DNA of 64,000 bases from Acinetobacter tjernbergiae DSM 14971 = CIP 107465 (GCF_000374425.1 NZ_KB894361.1:1-64000); one strand, 5' to 3'. Shown: positions 46,476 through 56,108, numbered from the stretch's first letter. Program-made: numbers and translations. The notes: generated by a model from the sequence alone, not told the origin.

Positions 46476-48614
46476 ATGAAACAAATCCTTCAAGATATGG
46501 CAAATGGTGGTACGACCGTTACTGATGCACCGGTTCCTCAATGCTCAAAAGGTCATTTATTGATTTCAACGACAGTATCGCTGATTTCTGCAGGTACAGA
46601 GCGAATGCTGGTTGGCTTTGGTAAAGCATCACTGATTGACAAAGCACGCCAACAACCAGAAAAAGTAAAAATGGTGCTTGAAAAAGTACAAACAGATGGT
46701 TTATTAACAACTTACGATGCAGTTAAGTCTAAGTTAGCGCAGCCTTTGGCACTTGGGTATTGTAATGTAGGTCTGGTGCATGAAGTTGGTGTTAATGTAG
46801 ATGGTTTTCAGGTCGGTGATCGGGTGGTGTCAAACGGGCCACATGCTGATATGGTGAAGGTACCTAAAAACTTATGTGCAAAAATTCCAAATAATGTCAG
46901 TGATGAATCTGCTTCTTTTGCTGTCGTCGCGAGTATTGGCTTACAAGGTATTCGTCTTGCTCAACCGACTTTGGGTGAAAGCTTTGTTGTAACAGGTGCG
47001 GGTCTCATTGGTCTACTTACCATTCAGATGTTAAGAGCAAATGGCTGCCGTGTTCTAGCTATTGACTTTGATCAAAGTAAATTAGATTTGGCAAAACAAT
47101 TTGGTGCAGAGATCTGTAATCCTGGTAAAGGTGAAGATCCTGTTGCTGTTGGTCTGGCATTCAGTCGTGGTACTGGTGTGGATGGGGTCATTATTACCGC
47201 TTCAACTAAGGTCAGTGATCCCGTTATTCAAGCAGCACGTATGAGCCGAAAACGTGGTCGTATTATTCTAGTTGGTGTAACGGGTTTAGAGTTAAACCGC
47301 GCTGATTTTTATGAAAAAGAATTAAGTTTCCAAGTTTCTTGTTCATATGGTCCAGGTCGCTACGATACTGAATATGAAGACAAAGGTACTGACTATCCAC
47401 TTGGTTTTGTGCGTTGGACTGAACAACGTAACTTTGTTGCTGTTTTGGATATGATGGCTGCAGGCACCTTAAATGTAGAACCATTAATTACACAACGTTT
47501 TGAATTTGAAGATGCACCAAAAGCATATGATGCATTGACAGAAGACAAATCAGGTTTGGGTTTATTACTTAAATATAACTCTCCAGTCGAAACTCGGTTA
47601 GAAAAAAAAGTGGTATTACGCCCAATTTCTATTGAGCCAAAGAATGCTGTTGTTGGTTTTATTGGTGCTGGTAACTATGCATCACGTGTACTGATTCCTG
47701 CATTTAAAAAAGCTTCTTCCCAATTACATACCATCGTAACATCGGGTGGAATTAATGGTGTCATTCATGGAGAAAAAACAGGATTTGCTGAGGCGTCTAC
47801 AGACATTGAAAGTTTGTTGAATAATAAGGATATCAATACAGTCGCGATTGCAACGCGCCATAATAGCCATGCTTACTTTGTTGAAAAAGTTTTATCGGCA
47901 GGGAAGAATGTTTTCGTTGAGAAGCCATTGGCATTGACTGTAGAAGAAATTGAAAAAATTGAGACTATCTATAATCAAAATATTCAGAAGAATCAATATG
48001 CACGTGTAATGGTGGGTTTTAACCGTCGTTTCTCACCACAAGTGCAAAAAATGAAAACTTTGCTGGATACTGTGAAAGAACCGAAAAGTTTTATTATGAC
48101 TATGAATGCAGGGGCAATTCCTGCAGATCATTGGACTCAGGATAACTCAGTCGGTGGTGGACGTATTATTGGTGAAGCATGCCACTTTATCGACTTGATG
48201 CGCTTCCTTGCAGGTTCAAAAATTGTCTCTATTCAGGCTCGACGTATGGGCGAAACTGATGCGGTACAGATTTTAGAGGATAAGGCTTCAATTACACTTG
48301 GTTTTGAAGATGGGTCATTTGGCACCATTTTCTACTTGGCAAATGGCGCTTCAAGCTTCCCTAAAGAGCGTGTAGAAGTCTTTACAGCAGGTCGAGTATT
48401 ACAATTAGATAATTTCAGAAAGCTAAAAGCATTTGGCTGGCCTGGGTTTAACAAGATGAATCTCTGGCGTCAAGATAAAGGTCAAGATGCTTGTGCTGCG
48501 GTCTTTGTCGATAGTATTCGAGATGGAAAAGAAGCACCAATTCCTGCCGATGAAATTTTTGAAGTTGCTAGAGTGACTATTCAGGTTGCTGCAATTTTAA
48601 GAGCACAAACATGA
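46476..48614 (+). CDS. Bi-domain oxidoreductase: zinc-alcohol-dehydrogenase-like plus Gfo/Idh/MocA
   Basis: This is a 712-residue fusion. Residues about 1-370 form a medium-chain dehydrogenase (ISTTVSLISAGTERMLVGFG; LALGYCNVGLVHEVG; VTGAGLIGLLTIQMLRANGCRVLAIDFDQSKLDLAKQFGA). Residues about 385-712 form a Gfo/Idh/MocA enzyme (NAVVGFIGAGNYASRVLIPAFKK; NVFVEKPLALTVEEIEKIE; GGGRIIGEACHFIDLMRFLAGSKIVSIQARRMG). Such fusions occur in surface polysaccharide loci next to heparinase-like genes. A sugar oxidation/reduction or C3-C4 keto intermediate seems likely; the substrate is unknown. It ends in an ATGA overlap with the next gene. Confidence 0.8.
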   Translation: MKQILQDMANGGTTVTDAPVPQCSKGHLLISTTVSLISAGTERMLVGFGKASLIDKARQQPEKVKMVLEKVQTDGLLTTYDAVKSKLAQPLALGYCNVGLVHEVGVNVDGFQVGDRVVSNGPHADMVKVPKNLCAKIPNNVSDESASFAVVASIGLQGIRLAQPTLGESFVVTGAGLIGLLTIQMLRANGCRVLAIDFDQSKLDLAKQFGAEICNPGKGEDPVAVGLAFSRGTGVDGVIITASTKVSDPVIQAARMSRKRGRIILVGVTGLELNRADFYEKELSFQVSCSYGPGRYDTEYEDKGTDYPLGFVRWTEQRNFVAVLDMMAAGTLNVEPLITQRFEFEDAPKAYDALTEDKSGLGLLLKYNSPVETRLEKKVVLRPISIEPKNAVVGFIGAGNYASRVLIPAFKKASSQLHTIVTSGGINGVIHGEKTGFAEASTDIESLLNNKDINTVAIATRHNSHAYFVEKVLSAGKNVFVEKPLALTVEEIEKIETIYNQNIQKNQYARVMVGFNRRFSPQVQKMKTLLDTVKEPKSFIMTMNAGAIPADHWTQDNSVGGGRIIGEACHFIDLMRFLAGSKIVSIQARRMGETDAVQILEDKASITLGFEDGSFGTIFYLANGASSFPKERVEVFTAGRVLQLDNFRKLKAFGWPGFNKMNLWRQDKGQDACAAVFVDSIRDGKEAPIPADEIFEVARVTIQVAAILRAQT

Positions 48615-50422
48615 ATTTAGTCATAAAAAGTCAAACAGCGCTTGCATTAGGGCTGTTTAATTTGTTCAGGGTGTTTAAATACCGTGTAGGCGTAAAAACA
48701 GGTTTAAATCCTGTACAAAAGCTATCTGCACAATTACCAACGGGTCATTTCTTTAGTCAGAGCGTTGCCAATCAACCAATGAATGTACCCGTAAACGCAA
48801 CTTTAACAGCCTTTGGATACCTCAAGTATCCAGTGGCTGGACAGCTCCCCAATTGGTTTTATAGTCCTCTAACTCAGCATACGTTTCAGAATACAGAAAA
48901 AGCATGGTATCAAATCCCTGATTTTGATGCGAATGTGGGTGATATTAAAGGAGTATGGGAGGCTTCTCGTTTTGACTGGCTAATCGACCTTGCGCTACAT
49001 GAGCGCCAAGTGAGAGATGGGCAAGCATTGCTTCAACTTGATTTATGGTTGAACGATTGGTGTCAGAAAAACCCTGCTTATTTGGGGCCGAATTGGAAAT
49101 GTGGGCAGGAAGCATCCATCCGTGTCATGCATATCATTACTGCGCTGATCGGTTTAGAGCAGCAACATCCTCATGACAATGTCTGTTCATTTATCGAGGC
49201 GCATTTAAAGCGTATTGAACCGACAATTGATTATGCAATTGCTCAGGATAATAATCATGGGACATCTGAGGCAGCTGCATTATATATCGGTGGAGCTGTT
49301 CTAAATCTTTGGAAACCTAAGCCTCAATATCAACAATGGCAGGCATTGGGTGAAAAATGGTTGATGGACCGTGCAAACAAGCTCATTATGCAAGATGGTG
49401 GTTTTAGCCAATATTCGATTAATTACCATCGAGTGATGCTGGATTCTTATTGTTTAGCTGAAATCGTCCGCCAAAAATTAGTATTAAAGCCTTTTTCAGA
49501 GCAGTTATATTGTCAATTACAGAAAGCGACAGACTGGTTATATGTATTCACCCAAGCCGATGGGGATGTCCCTAATTTAGGCGCCAATGATGGTGCACGA
49601 CTGATTCCTGTAAGCCACACTGATTATCGCGATTTTAGACCAACAGTTCAGTTGGCGAGTACCTTATTCCATCAACATAGTTATTATCCAGAATCAGGTT
49701 CATATGATGAGAGTTTAGCTTTCTTTCAAATACAAAAATTGAAGCAAGAAAACTTCGAACTGCCATCGCGAAATCAATTTTTTAATGAAAGCGGCTTGAT
49801 TAGTTCTCAAAATAATAATTTCTTTATTGCACTCAAATTGCCGAAATTCAAATTTCGTCCAAGCCAATGTGATGCGTTGCATCTGGATGTTTGGTTTAAA
49901 GGACAAAATCTTCTATGTGATGGTGGAACTTATAGTTATAATTCCACAGTAGAAGACCTAAATTACTTTTCTGGCGTTGCAAGTCACAATACTGTTGAGT
50001 TTGACCAACACCAACAAATGCCACGTTTAAGTCGTTTTTTGTTTGGCGCATGGCTAATGCCAAAAGAATTAAAATATAGCGCTGATGAATTTGGTTGTGG
50101 TTATCAAGATCATTGGGGGTGTACACACCACCGTAAAATTTCATTAACAGATAAAGCAATCAAAGTGGCAGATAATATCTTTGGTTTTCAGCAACAGGCA
50201 GTCCTACGTTGGCGTTTACAGCCTGATCACTGGATATTAGAGAAAAATGTTATAAGCAACGGCCAAGTAGAGATTATTTTAGAGTCTGAACAGCCGATTA
50301 CGCTTCGTTGGTGTGAAGGAGAGCAGTCTAGGTACTATTATCAAAAGAGCAAAGTGCCTGTTTTAGAAGTGATTGCTACACAAGCGACTACAATTTTTAC
50401 TGTAATTAAAGATTTAACATGA
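48611..50422 (+). CDS. Heparinase II/III-like protein in a capsule operon
   Basis: This 603-residue protein has an N-terminal (alpha/alpha) toroid: WEASRFDWLIDLALHE; NWKCGQEASIRVMHIITALIGLEQ; DNNHGTSEAAALYIGGAVL; MQDGGFSQYSINYHRVMLDSYCLAEIV, the region that carries catalytic Asn, His and Tyr in heparinase II/alginate lyases. The C-terminal part is a heparinase II/III beta-sheet domain: LHLDVWFKGQNLLCDGGTYSYNS; GVASHNTVEFDQHQQMPRLSRFLFG. The N-terminus has no convincing signal peptide, so a cytoplasmic location is likely. Family members eliminate at uronic acids, and ManNAcA is predicted in this capsule. It shares ATGA overlaps with both neighbours, so the three proteins are made together. Confidence 0.85.
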   Translation: MNLVIKSQTALALGLFNLFRVFKYRVGVKTGLNPVQKLSAQLPTGHFFSQSVANQPMNVPVNATLTAFGYLKYPVAGQLPNWFYSPLTQHTFQNTEKAWYQIPDFDANVGDIKGVWEASRFDWLIDLALHERQVRDGQALLQLDLWLNDWCQKNPAYLGPNWKCGQEASIRVMHIITALIGLEQQHPHDNVCSFIEAHLKRIEPTIDYAIAQDNNHGTSEAAALYIGGAVLNLWKPKPQYQQWQALGEKWLMDRANKLIMQDGGFSQYSINYHRVMLDSYCLAEIVRQKLVLKPFSEQLYCQLQKATDWLYVFTQADGDVPNLGANDGARLIPVSHTDYRDFRPTVQLASTLFHQHSYYPESGSYDESLAFFQIQKLKQENFELPSRNQFFNESGLISSQNNNFFIALKLPKFKFRPSQCDALHLDVWFKGQNLLCDGGTYSYNSTVEDLNYFSGVASHNTVEFDQHQQMPRLSRFLFGAWLMPKELKYSADEFGCGYQDHWGCTHHRKISLTDKAIKVADNIFGFQQQAVLRWRLQPDHWILEKNVISNGQVEIILESEQPITLRWCEGEQSRYYYQKSKVPVLEVIATQATTIFTVIKDLT

Positions 50423-51630
50423 AAATTCTATATTTCCATCAGCATTTTTCGACACCTAAAGGGTCAGCAGGAATCCGTTCCTATGCTATGGCTCAATCAC
50501 TCATCCGTAATGGCCATCAGGTGACGATGGTGTGTGGATCTTTTGGTGCAGGTCAAACGGGTTTAACCCAGCCTTTTAGTAAAGGAATGCGCCGTGGCAT
50601 GGTCGATGGTATCGATATCATTGAATTTGAATTGCCTTATTCAAATGCGCTCTCTTTTCTCAAGCGTATTTTAATTTTTTTAAGTTTTGCTTTTAAATCG
50701 ATCAAAGTTGCATTCACTGAACAATACGATCTTGTATTTGCGACAACGACACCATTAACAGCCGGTATTCCAGGTATTTTTGCCAAGTGGTTTCGACGTA
50801 AACCATTTGTTTTCGAAGTCAGGGATCTATGGCCAGAACTGCCCAAAGCAATGGGGGTGATCAAAAACCCAATTGTTTTATGGATGATGTCTGTACTTGA
50901 ATGGACTTCTTATCACTCAGCTGATCGTTTAGTGGGTTTGTCTCCAGGTATTGTAGACGGCATTATTAAAAGAGGGATTTCTCCTGAAAAAGTAGCTTCT
51001 ATTCCAAATGGTTGTGATTTAGACATTTTTGCATCTGAACATCAGCCATGGCGACCTGAGGGAGTACAACCAACTGACCTCATGGCAATTTTTACTGGGA
51101 CACATGGTTTGGCTAATGGTCTTAATGCTGTGTTAGATGCAGCAGTTGAATTAAAAAACCGTCAAAGAATAGATATTAAACTGGTTCTGGTCGGTGATGG
51201 CATGCAAAAAAAGATACTGCTAGAGCGAGCGAGTGAGCTAAAATTAAATAATATTATTTTTCATGGGCCTGTAAATAAAAATAAATTAGCTGGTTTAATG
51301 GCAAGTGCTGATATTGGTTTGCAGATTTTAGCTAATATTCCAGCATTTTATTATGGAACATCACCGAATAAATTTTTTGATTATATTGCTGCTGGTTTAC
51401 CAGTTTTAAACAATTATCCGGGTTGGTTAGCTGAGCTAATTATAAAAGAACAATGTGGCTTTGCAGTTCCACCAGAAGATGCAAAAGCTTTTGCAGATGC
51501 ATTGGAACAAGCTGCAGATAATCGTGAGCAACTTAAACAGATGGGTATAAATGGTCAGCGAGTTGCACAAGAACAATTTAATCGTTTTGATCTATCTCAA
51601 AAATTTTCTGATTGGGTAACAGGTGCTTAG
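50419..51630 (+). CDS. Glycosyltransferase, GT4 family, WbuB-like
   Basis: This 403-residue GT-B enzyme has LYFHQHFSTPKGSAGIRSYAMAQSLIRNGHQVTMVCG, PFVFEVRDLWPELPKAMGVI, RLVGLSPGIVDGIIKRGISPEKVASIPNGCDLDIF, IFTGTHGLANGLNAVLDAA, and YYGTSPNKFFDYIAAGLPVLNNYPGWLAELI. The pattern matches WbuB-type transferases, which add a second sugar onto a lipid-linked acetamido sugar. Here the likely acceptor is lipid-linked QuiNAc4NAc made by the next gene (inference). It overlaps the heparinase-like gene by ATGA. Confidence 0.85.
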   Translation: MKILYFHQHFSTPKGSAGIRSYAMAQSLIRNGHQVTMVCGSFGAGQTGLTQPFSKGMRRGMVDGIDIIEFELPYSNALSFLKRILIFLSFAFKSIKVAFTEQYDLVFATTTPLTAGIPGIFAKWFRRKPFVFEVRDLWPELPKAMGVIKNPIVLWMMSVLEWTSYHSADRLVGLSPGIVDGIIKRGISPEKVASIPNGCDLDIFASEHQPWRPEGVQPTDLMAIFTGTHGLANGLNAVLDAAVELKNRQRIDIKLVLVGDGMQKKILLERASELKLNNIIFHGPVNKNKLAGLMASADIGLQILANIPAFYYGTSPNKFFDYIAAGLPVLNNYPGWLAELIIKEQCGFAVPPEDAKAFADALEQAADNREQLKQMGINGQRVAQEQFNRFDLSQKFSDWVTGA

Positions 51631-51632
51631 AT

Positions 51633-52241
51633 ATGCTTAAACGTTTGCTTGATGTTGTGATCGCATCGATTGCATTAGTAATTTTGTCTCCTCTCTATAT
51701 TTTTGTTGCCTACAAAGTGAAAAAGAATTTAGGGTCTCCTGTTCTTTTTCGTCAAGTAAGACCAGGCATACATGGTCAGCCTTTTGAGATGGTTAAATTT
51801 AGGACAATGAAAGATGCTGTAGATGGGCAGGGTAACTTATTACCAGATAGTGAACGTTTAACGACTTTTGGTAAAATGTTGCGCTCGACTAGTTTGGATG
51901 AAATGCCTGAGCTTTGGAATGTTATTAAAGGTGATATGAGTGTTGTTGGTCCTCGTCCACTATTGATGGAATATCTTCCTTTATACAATATTGAGCAAGC
52001 GAAACGACAGAATGTACGTCCCGGTATGACAGGACATGCACAGGTGAATGGTCGTAATGCGATTAGCTGGGAAGAAAAATTTAAGCTTGATACTTGGTAT
52101 GTTGAGAATCAATCGATTTGGTTGGATTTCCAAATCATGTTAAAGACGGTTAAAAAAGTGCTTGCGAAAGATGATATTAATGAATCTGGCGAAGCGACCA
52201 TGAGTAAATTTACAGGTACGGATAAGAAGGAACTAGATTAA
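51633..52241 (+). CDS. itrB: Initiating glycosyl-1-phosphate transferase (PglC/ItrB type)
   Basis: This 202-residue polyprenyl-phosphate sugar-1-phosphate transferase is of the small PglC class. An N-terminal reentrant/membrane helix (VVIASIALVILSPLYIFVAYKV) is followed by SPVLFRQVRPGIHGQPFEMVKFRTMKDA, the catalytic Asp-Glu in TSLDEMPELWNVIKGDMSVVGPRPLL, and YNIEQAKRQNVRPGMTGHAQVNGRN. It transfers QuiNAc4NAc-1-P onto undecaprenyl phosphate, judged by the linked biosynthesis genes. Such lipid-linked units also feed protein O-glycosylation in Acinetobacter. The start at 51633 is favoured over 51612, which lies inside the previous gene. Confidence 0.88.
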   Translation: MLKRLLDVVIASIALVILSPLYIFVAYKVKKNLGSPVLFRQVRPGIHGQPFEMVKFRTMKDAVDGQGNLLPDSERLTTFGKMLRSTSLDEMPELWNVIKGDMSVVGPRPLLMEYLPLYNIEQAKRQNVRPGMTGHAQVNGRNAISWEEKFKLDTWYVENQSIWLDFQIMLKTVKKVLAKDDINESGEATMSKFTGTDKKELD

Positions 52242-52891
52242 TGACAAACTTTATTGGTGTTTATGGTGCAAGTGGTTTTGGCAAAGAAGTTATGCCTTTG
52301 GTACGTCAACAATTTTCAACGTTAAAAAAAGAACAATTTGTTTTTATTGATGATGGTCAAGCGGGAACCACTTTAAATGATTATTCTGTTTTAAGTTACA
52401 CTGATTTTATCGAAAATTCAGCTTCACATAAGGCAGTTACTATTGCTATTGCGAATAGTATTGTCCGTGAAAAACTAGCGATTCGTTTAGATCAAGATGG
52501 TGTGCAACATTTGGCCATTCAGGCAAGCAATACAACGATTTTGGATGAAGTCGAAGTTGGAGAGGGAAGCTTATTTTGTCCATTTACCTGTTTGACTTCA
52601 AATATTAAGATTGGGAAATTTTTCCATGCCAATATTTATAGTTATGTTGCACACGATTGTGTGATTGGCGACTACGTAACTTTTGCACCTGGTGTAAAAT
52701 GCAATGGTAATATCCATATTGAAGATCACGCTTATATTGGCACTGGTGCGATTATCAAACAAGGTACACCAGATAAACCACTGATTATTGGAAAAGGTGC
52801 AGTGGTTGGTATGGGAGCTGTTGTTACAAAGAGTGTCCCTCCAGGAGTAACCGTGATTGGAAATCCTGCACGAATTTTAGAGAAGAAATAA
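52241..52891 (+). CDS. qhbB: UDP-4-amino-sugar acetyltransferase (PglD/QhbB type)
   Basis: This 216-residue protein has a small Rossmann-like N-terminal domain (FIGVYGASGFGKEVMPLVRQQF) and a left-handed beta-helix (LFCPFTCLTSNIKIGKFFHANIYSYVAHDCVIGDYVTFAPGVKCNGNIHIEDHAYIGTGAIIKQG), with catalytic His in VAHDCVIGDY. It closes with VVGMGAVVTKSVPPGVTVIGNPARIL. It acetylates the 4-amino group to give UDP-QuiNAc4NAc. The start overlaps the itrB stop by one base. Confidence 0.9.
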   Translation: MTNFIGVYGASGFGKEVMPLVRQQFSTLKKEQFVFIDDGQAGTTLNDYSVLSYTDFIENSASHKAVTIAIANSIVREKLAIRLDQDGVQHLAIQASNTTILDEVEVGEGSLFCPFTCLTSNIKIGKFFHANIYSYVAHDCVIGDYVTFAPGVKCNGNIHIEDHAYIGTGAIIKQGTPDKPLIIGKGAVVGMGAVVTKSVPPGVTVIGNPARILEKK

Positions 52892-52925
52892 ATTTTAGTT
52901 AAATTAGATATTAGAGAATCCAATT

Positions 52926-54110
52926 ATGTTAAATACAGCGTTTGAACCATGGCCAAGCTTTACACAGCAAGAAGCAGATGCAATTAGTAAAGTATTGCTT
53001 TCAAATAAAGTAAATTATTGGACTGGGCAAGAATGTCGTGAATTTGAGAAAGAATTTGCCACTTTTTCTGATACAAAATATGCTGTTGCTTTAACCAATG
53101 GGACGGTTGCACTTGATGTTGCGTTAAAAGCATTAGATATTGGTATCGGAGATGATGTGATTGTAACATCACGTACTTTCTTAGCTTCAGCAAGCTCAAT
53201 TGTAACGGCTGGAGCAAACCCTATCTTTGCTGATGTTGAGTTGGATTCTCAAAATATTTCTAGAAATACAATCGAAGCAGTACTTACCCCAAATACGAAA
53301 GCAATTATTTGTGTACATTTGGCTGGTTGGATGTGTGATATGGATCCAATTATGCAATTGGCTGCTGAAAAAGGATTGTATGTGATTGAAGACTGTGCAC
53401 AAGCACATGGAGCAAAATACAAAGGAAAATCAGCTGGTTCAATTGGACATATCGCAGCTTGGTCATTCTGCCAAGATAAGATTATGACCACTGGTGGTGA
53501 AGGTGGGATGGTCACCACAAATGATGAGAATTTGTGGAAAAAAATGTGGTCATATAAAGATCACGGTAAAAGTTTTGATAGTGTTTATAATAAACAACAT
53601 CCGGCAGGCTTTCGTTGGTTACATGACTCGTTTGGTACGAATTGGCGGATGATGGAGATGCAAGCTGTCATTGGTCGTATTCAATTAACGCGAATGACTG
53701 ATTGGATAGAAAAAAGAACTAAAAATGCAGAAAAAATCTTGAAAGCATTTGAAGATTCACCTTATTTCACCATTCACCGTACGACAGATGATTATGTTCA
53801 TGCACATTATAAATGTTATGTGCAGGTTAAATTAGATGCTTTACCTTCAGATTGGTCACGTGATCGTATTATGCAAGAAATCAATCTTGAAGAAATACCA
53901 TGTTATAGTGGCTCTTGTTCTGAAGTTTATTTAGAGCATGCATTTGATAATACAGCTTGGCGTCCGAAACAGAGACTAAAAAATGCCCAAAAATTGGGTG
54001 AGACAAGTCTTATGTTCTTGGTACATCCAACGTTAAGTTCAGAAAGTATTACAAAAACGATTAATGCTATTCAAAAAGTGAAAGAGGCAATAAGTCACTC
54101 TGTAAATTAA
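52926..54110 (+). CDS. qhbA: UDP-4-keto-sugar aminotransferase (DegT/DnrJ family, PglE/QhbA type)
   Basis: This is a 394-residue PLP aminotransferase. Parts: YAVALTNGTVALDVALKALDIGIGDDVIVTSRTFLASASSIV, LYVIEDCAQAHGAKYKGKSAGSIGHIAAWSFCQDKIMTTGGEGGMVTT (Schiff-base Lys in QDKIMTTGEGG-type motif), and FGTNWRMMEMQAVIGRIQL. It aminates UDP-4-keto-6-deoxy-GlcNAc with glutamate. The third member of the QuiNAc4NAc module. A hairpin follows its stop. Confidence 0.92.
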   Translation: MLNTAFEPWPSFTQQEADAISKVLLSNKVNYWTGQECREFEKEFATFSDTKYAVALTNGTVALDVALKALDIGIGDDVIVTSRTFLASASSIVTAGANPIFADVELDSQNISRNTIEAVLTPNTKAIICVHLAGWMCDMDPIMQLAAEKGLYVIEDCAQAHGAKYKGKSAGSIGHIAAWSFCQDKIMTTGGEGGMVTTNDENLWKKMWSYKDHGKSFDSVYNKQHPAGFRWLHDSFGTNWRMMEMQAVIGRIQLTRMTDWIEKRTKNAEKILKAFEDSPYFTIHRTTDDYVHAHYKCYVQVKLDALPSDWSRDRIMQEINLEEIPCYSGSCSEVYLEHAFDNTAWRPKQRLKNAQKLGETSLMFLVHPTLSSESITKTINAIQKVKEAISHSVN

Positions 54111-54117
54111 ATTCAAA

Positions 54118-54148
54118 AGCAAGAGATTGATATATTTCATCTCTTGCT
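54118..54148 (+). terminator. Hairpin between qhbA and gdr
   Basis: AGCAAGAGAT (54118-54127) pairs perfectly with ATCTCTTGCT (54139-54148), loop of 11 bases. Only ATTATTTA follows, so it may be a partial terminator or processing site inside the operon. Confidence 0.5.
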
Positions 54149-54221
54149 ATTATTTAAAGGTCATTTCTAGCTGCATGAGAAATGAGTATAAACATCAAAG
54201 TGGAATGATTAGAAGATCATT

Positions 54222-56096
54222 GTGAAAAAGATTATTCATCAATTTGCCTCAGCGCCTAGACTATTTAAACAATTTTTCCTTGTTTTTTTGGATGCTTTAG
54301 TTTTTCCTATTATTTTGTGGCTATGTTATGTCATTCGCTTGTTCGATTTGGGCGCACAAGTGATACCAGGAATCAATCATGGTATTCCATTAGTAAGCCT
54401 TATTGCGATCCTTAGCCTAGGATTGACGGGGGTTTATCACTTTATTGTTAGAACATTTAATGAAGTTTTCATTGTTAAGTTAGCGCTGGCCGTTTTTCTG
54501 ACCATGATTGCTTTATATGTTCTGAATGTAAGTACACAAGCATATATTCCAATGTCTATCCCATTTATGTTTGGGTTTATGATGTTTGCTTGGGTCTGGG
54601 TCAGCCGAGCAAGCATCCGCTTTTTGATTAAAGCTTCATATTATTCAGAAATTGGTCGAAAGAGAATTGCTGTTTATGGTGCTGGTGATGCTGGGCAGCA
54701 AATTGTAGAGGTATTGAATCGTTCTGATGATCATGTTCCCATTTTCTTTATTGATGATCTTAATTCATTACAAGGACAAAGGATTGGTGGTTTTCGAGTT
54801 TATTCTGTAGATAAAGCACTGCAACGCTTTAAAAAAGATCGAGTTGATGAAATTTTGTTAGCTCTTCCTTCAGTAGGACGCGTTCGAAAAACTGAGATTA
54901 TTCAGCAGTTTGAATCTGCTCATTTAAAGATTACGGAATTACCTGGCTTAACTCAGTTGGTTGATGGTGAAATACAGATTTCAGATATTCGTGATGTTGA
55001 TATTGTGGATTTGTTAGGACGTGATCCTGTGCCACCTGTTTTACATTTATTGTCTAAAAATATAAAAGATAAAATTGTGATGGTGACTGGAGCAGGAGGT
55101 TCTATTGGCTCCGAATTATGTCGACAAATCATAAAAAATCAGCCAAAAATGTTGGTATTGTATGAATTAACAGAGTTTGCGCTCTATGATATTGATAAGG
55201 AATTAAGAAAAACTACAAGCTGTGAAATTTTGCCTATTTTAGGAACGGTACAAGATCAGCAAAAGCTTGAGCGTATTATTGAGCAATACCATATACAAAC
55301 TGTGTATCATGCCGCTGCTTATAAGCATGTGCCTTTGGTTGAATGCAATCCGATTGCAGGATTAAAAAATAATGCAATTGGAACTGCGAATAGTCTTAAT
55401 GCGGCAGTTAAGAAAGGTGTTGAAACATTTGTTTTGATTTCTACAGATAAAGCGGTTAGACCAACTAATGTCATGGGTGCTTCAAAGCGTATGGCTGAAC
55501 TGTATTGCCAAGCTGTTGCTGAAACAAAACCAAATACTCAAATTAGTATCGTACGTTTTGGTAATGTATTGGGTTCTTCTGGTTCAGTCGTTCCATTATT
55601 CAAACAGCAAATTGCACTTGGTGGTCCAATTACCGTTACACATCCTGAGGTGACCCGTTATTTTATGACAATTCCGGAGGCATCTCAGTTGGTGATTCAA
55701 GCTGGGGCATTGGGCTCTGGTGGTGATGTTTTCTTATTGGATATGGGTGAACCGGTACGTATTCAAGATTTAGCTCGCCAGATGATTAAGTTAAGTGGCT
55801 TAAAGGTACGAGAATCAGGATCATCAGAAGGTGATATTGAGATTGCCTACAGTGGTTTACGCCCAGGCGAAAAACTTTATGAAGAACTACTGATTGATCA
55901 AGATAATACGGAATATACTGAACATACACGTATTTTACGATCTTTTGAGAAACATTACCCACTACAAGAAGTGCAAGTCGTATTCAGTAAAATTAATCAA
56001 ATGACAGCAGTTGACCATGATGTGGACTGGGCCTTAACTCAGTTAGAGCATTATGTCGATGGTTATAAACGTAGTGCAGAAGTTAGAGTCAACTAA
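54222..56096 (+). CDS. gdr: UDP-GlcNAc 4,6-dehydratase (PglF/WbpM-like, Gdr)
   Basis: This 624-residue inner-membrane enzyme has four membrane helices at about 15-130, a first nucleotide-binding domain (IAVYGAGDAGQQIVEVLNRS), and the SDR catalytic domain from about residue 285 (MVTGAGGSIGSELCRQIIKNQP; YHAAAYKHVPLVECNP; LISTDKAVRPTNVMGASKRMAEL, the S-M-K type active site of large dehydratases). It forms UDP-4-keto-6-deoxy-GlcNAc, the first step to QuiNAc4NAc. The start is GTG at 54222. It lies 111 bases from qhbA, with a hairpin in between. Confidence 0.93.
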   Translation: MKKIIHQFASAPRLFKQFFLVFLDALVFPIILWLCYVIRLFDLGAQVIPGINHGIPLVSLIAILSLGLTGVYHFIVRTFNEVFIVKLALAVFLTMIALYVLNVSTQAYIPMSIPFMFGFMMFAWVWVSRASIRFLIKASYYSEIGRKRIAVYGAGDAGQQIVEVLNRSDDHVPIFFIDDLNSLQGQRIGGFRVYSVDKALQRFKKDRVDEILLALPSVGRVRKTEIIQQFESAHLKITELPGLTQLVDGEIQISDIRDVDIVDLLGRDPVPPVLHLLSKNIKDKIVMVTGAGGSIGSELCRQIIKNQPKMLVLYELTEFALYDIDKELRKTTSCEILPILGTVQDQQKLERIIEQYHIQTVYHAAAYKHVPLVECNPIAGLKNNAIGTANSLNAAVKKGVETFVLISTDKAVRPTNVMGASKRMAELYCQAVAETKPNTQISIVRFGNVLGSSGSVVPLFKQQIALGGPITVTHPEVTRYFMTIPEASQLVIQAGALGSGGDVFLLDMGEPVRIQDLARQMIKLSGLKVRESGSSEGDIEIAYSGLRPGEKLYEELLIDQDNTEYTEHTRILRSFEKHYPLQEVQVVFSKINQMTAVDHDVDWALTQLEHYVDGYKRSAEVRVN

Positions 56097-56108
56097 GTTG
56101 AGAGTAAC

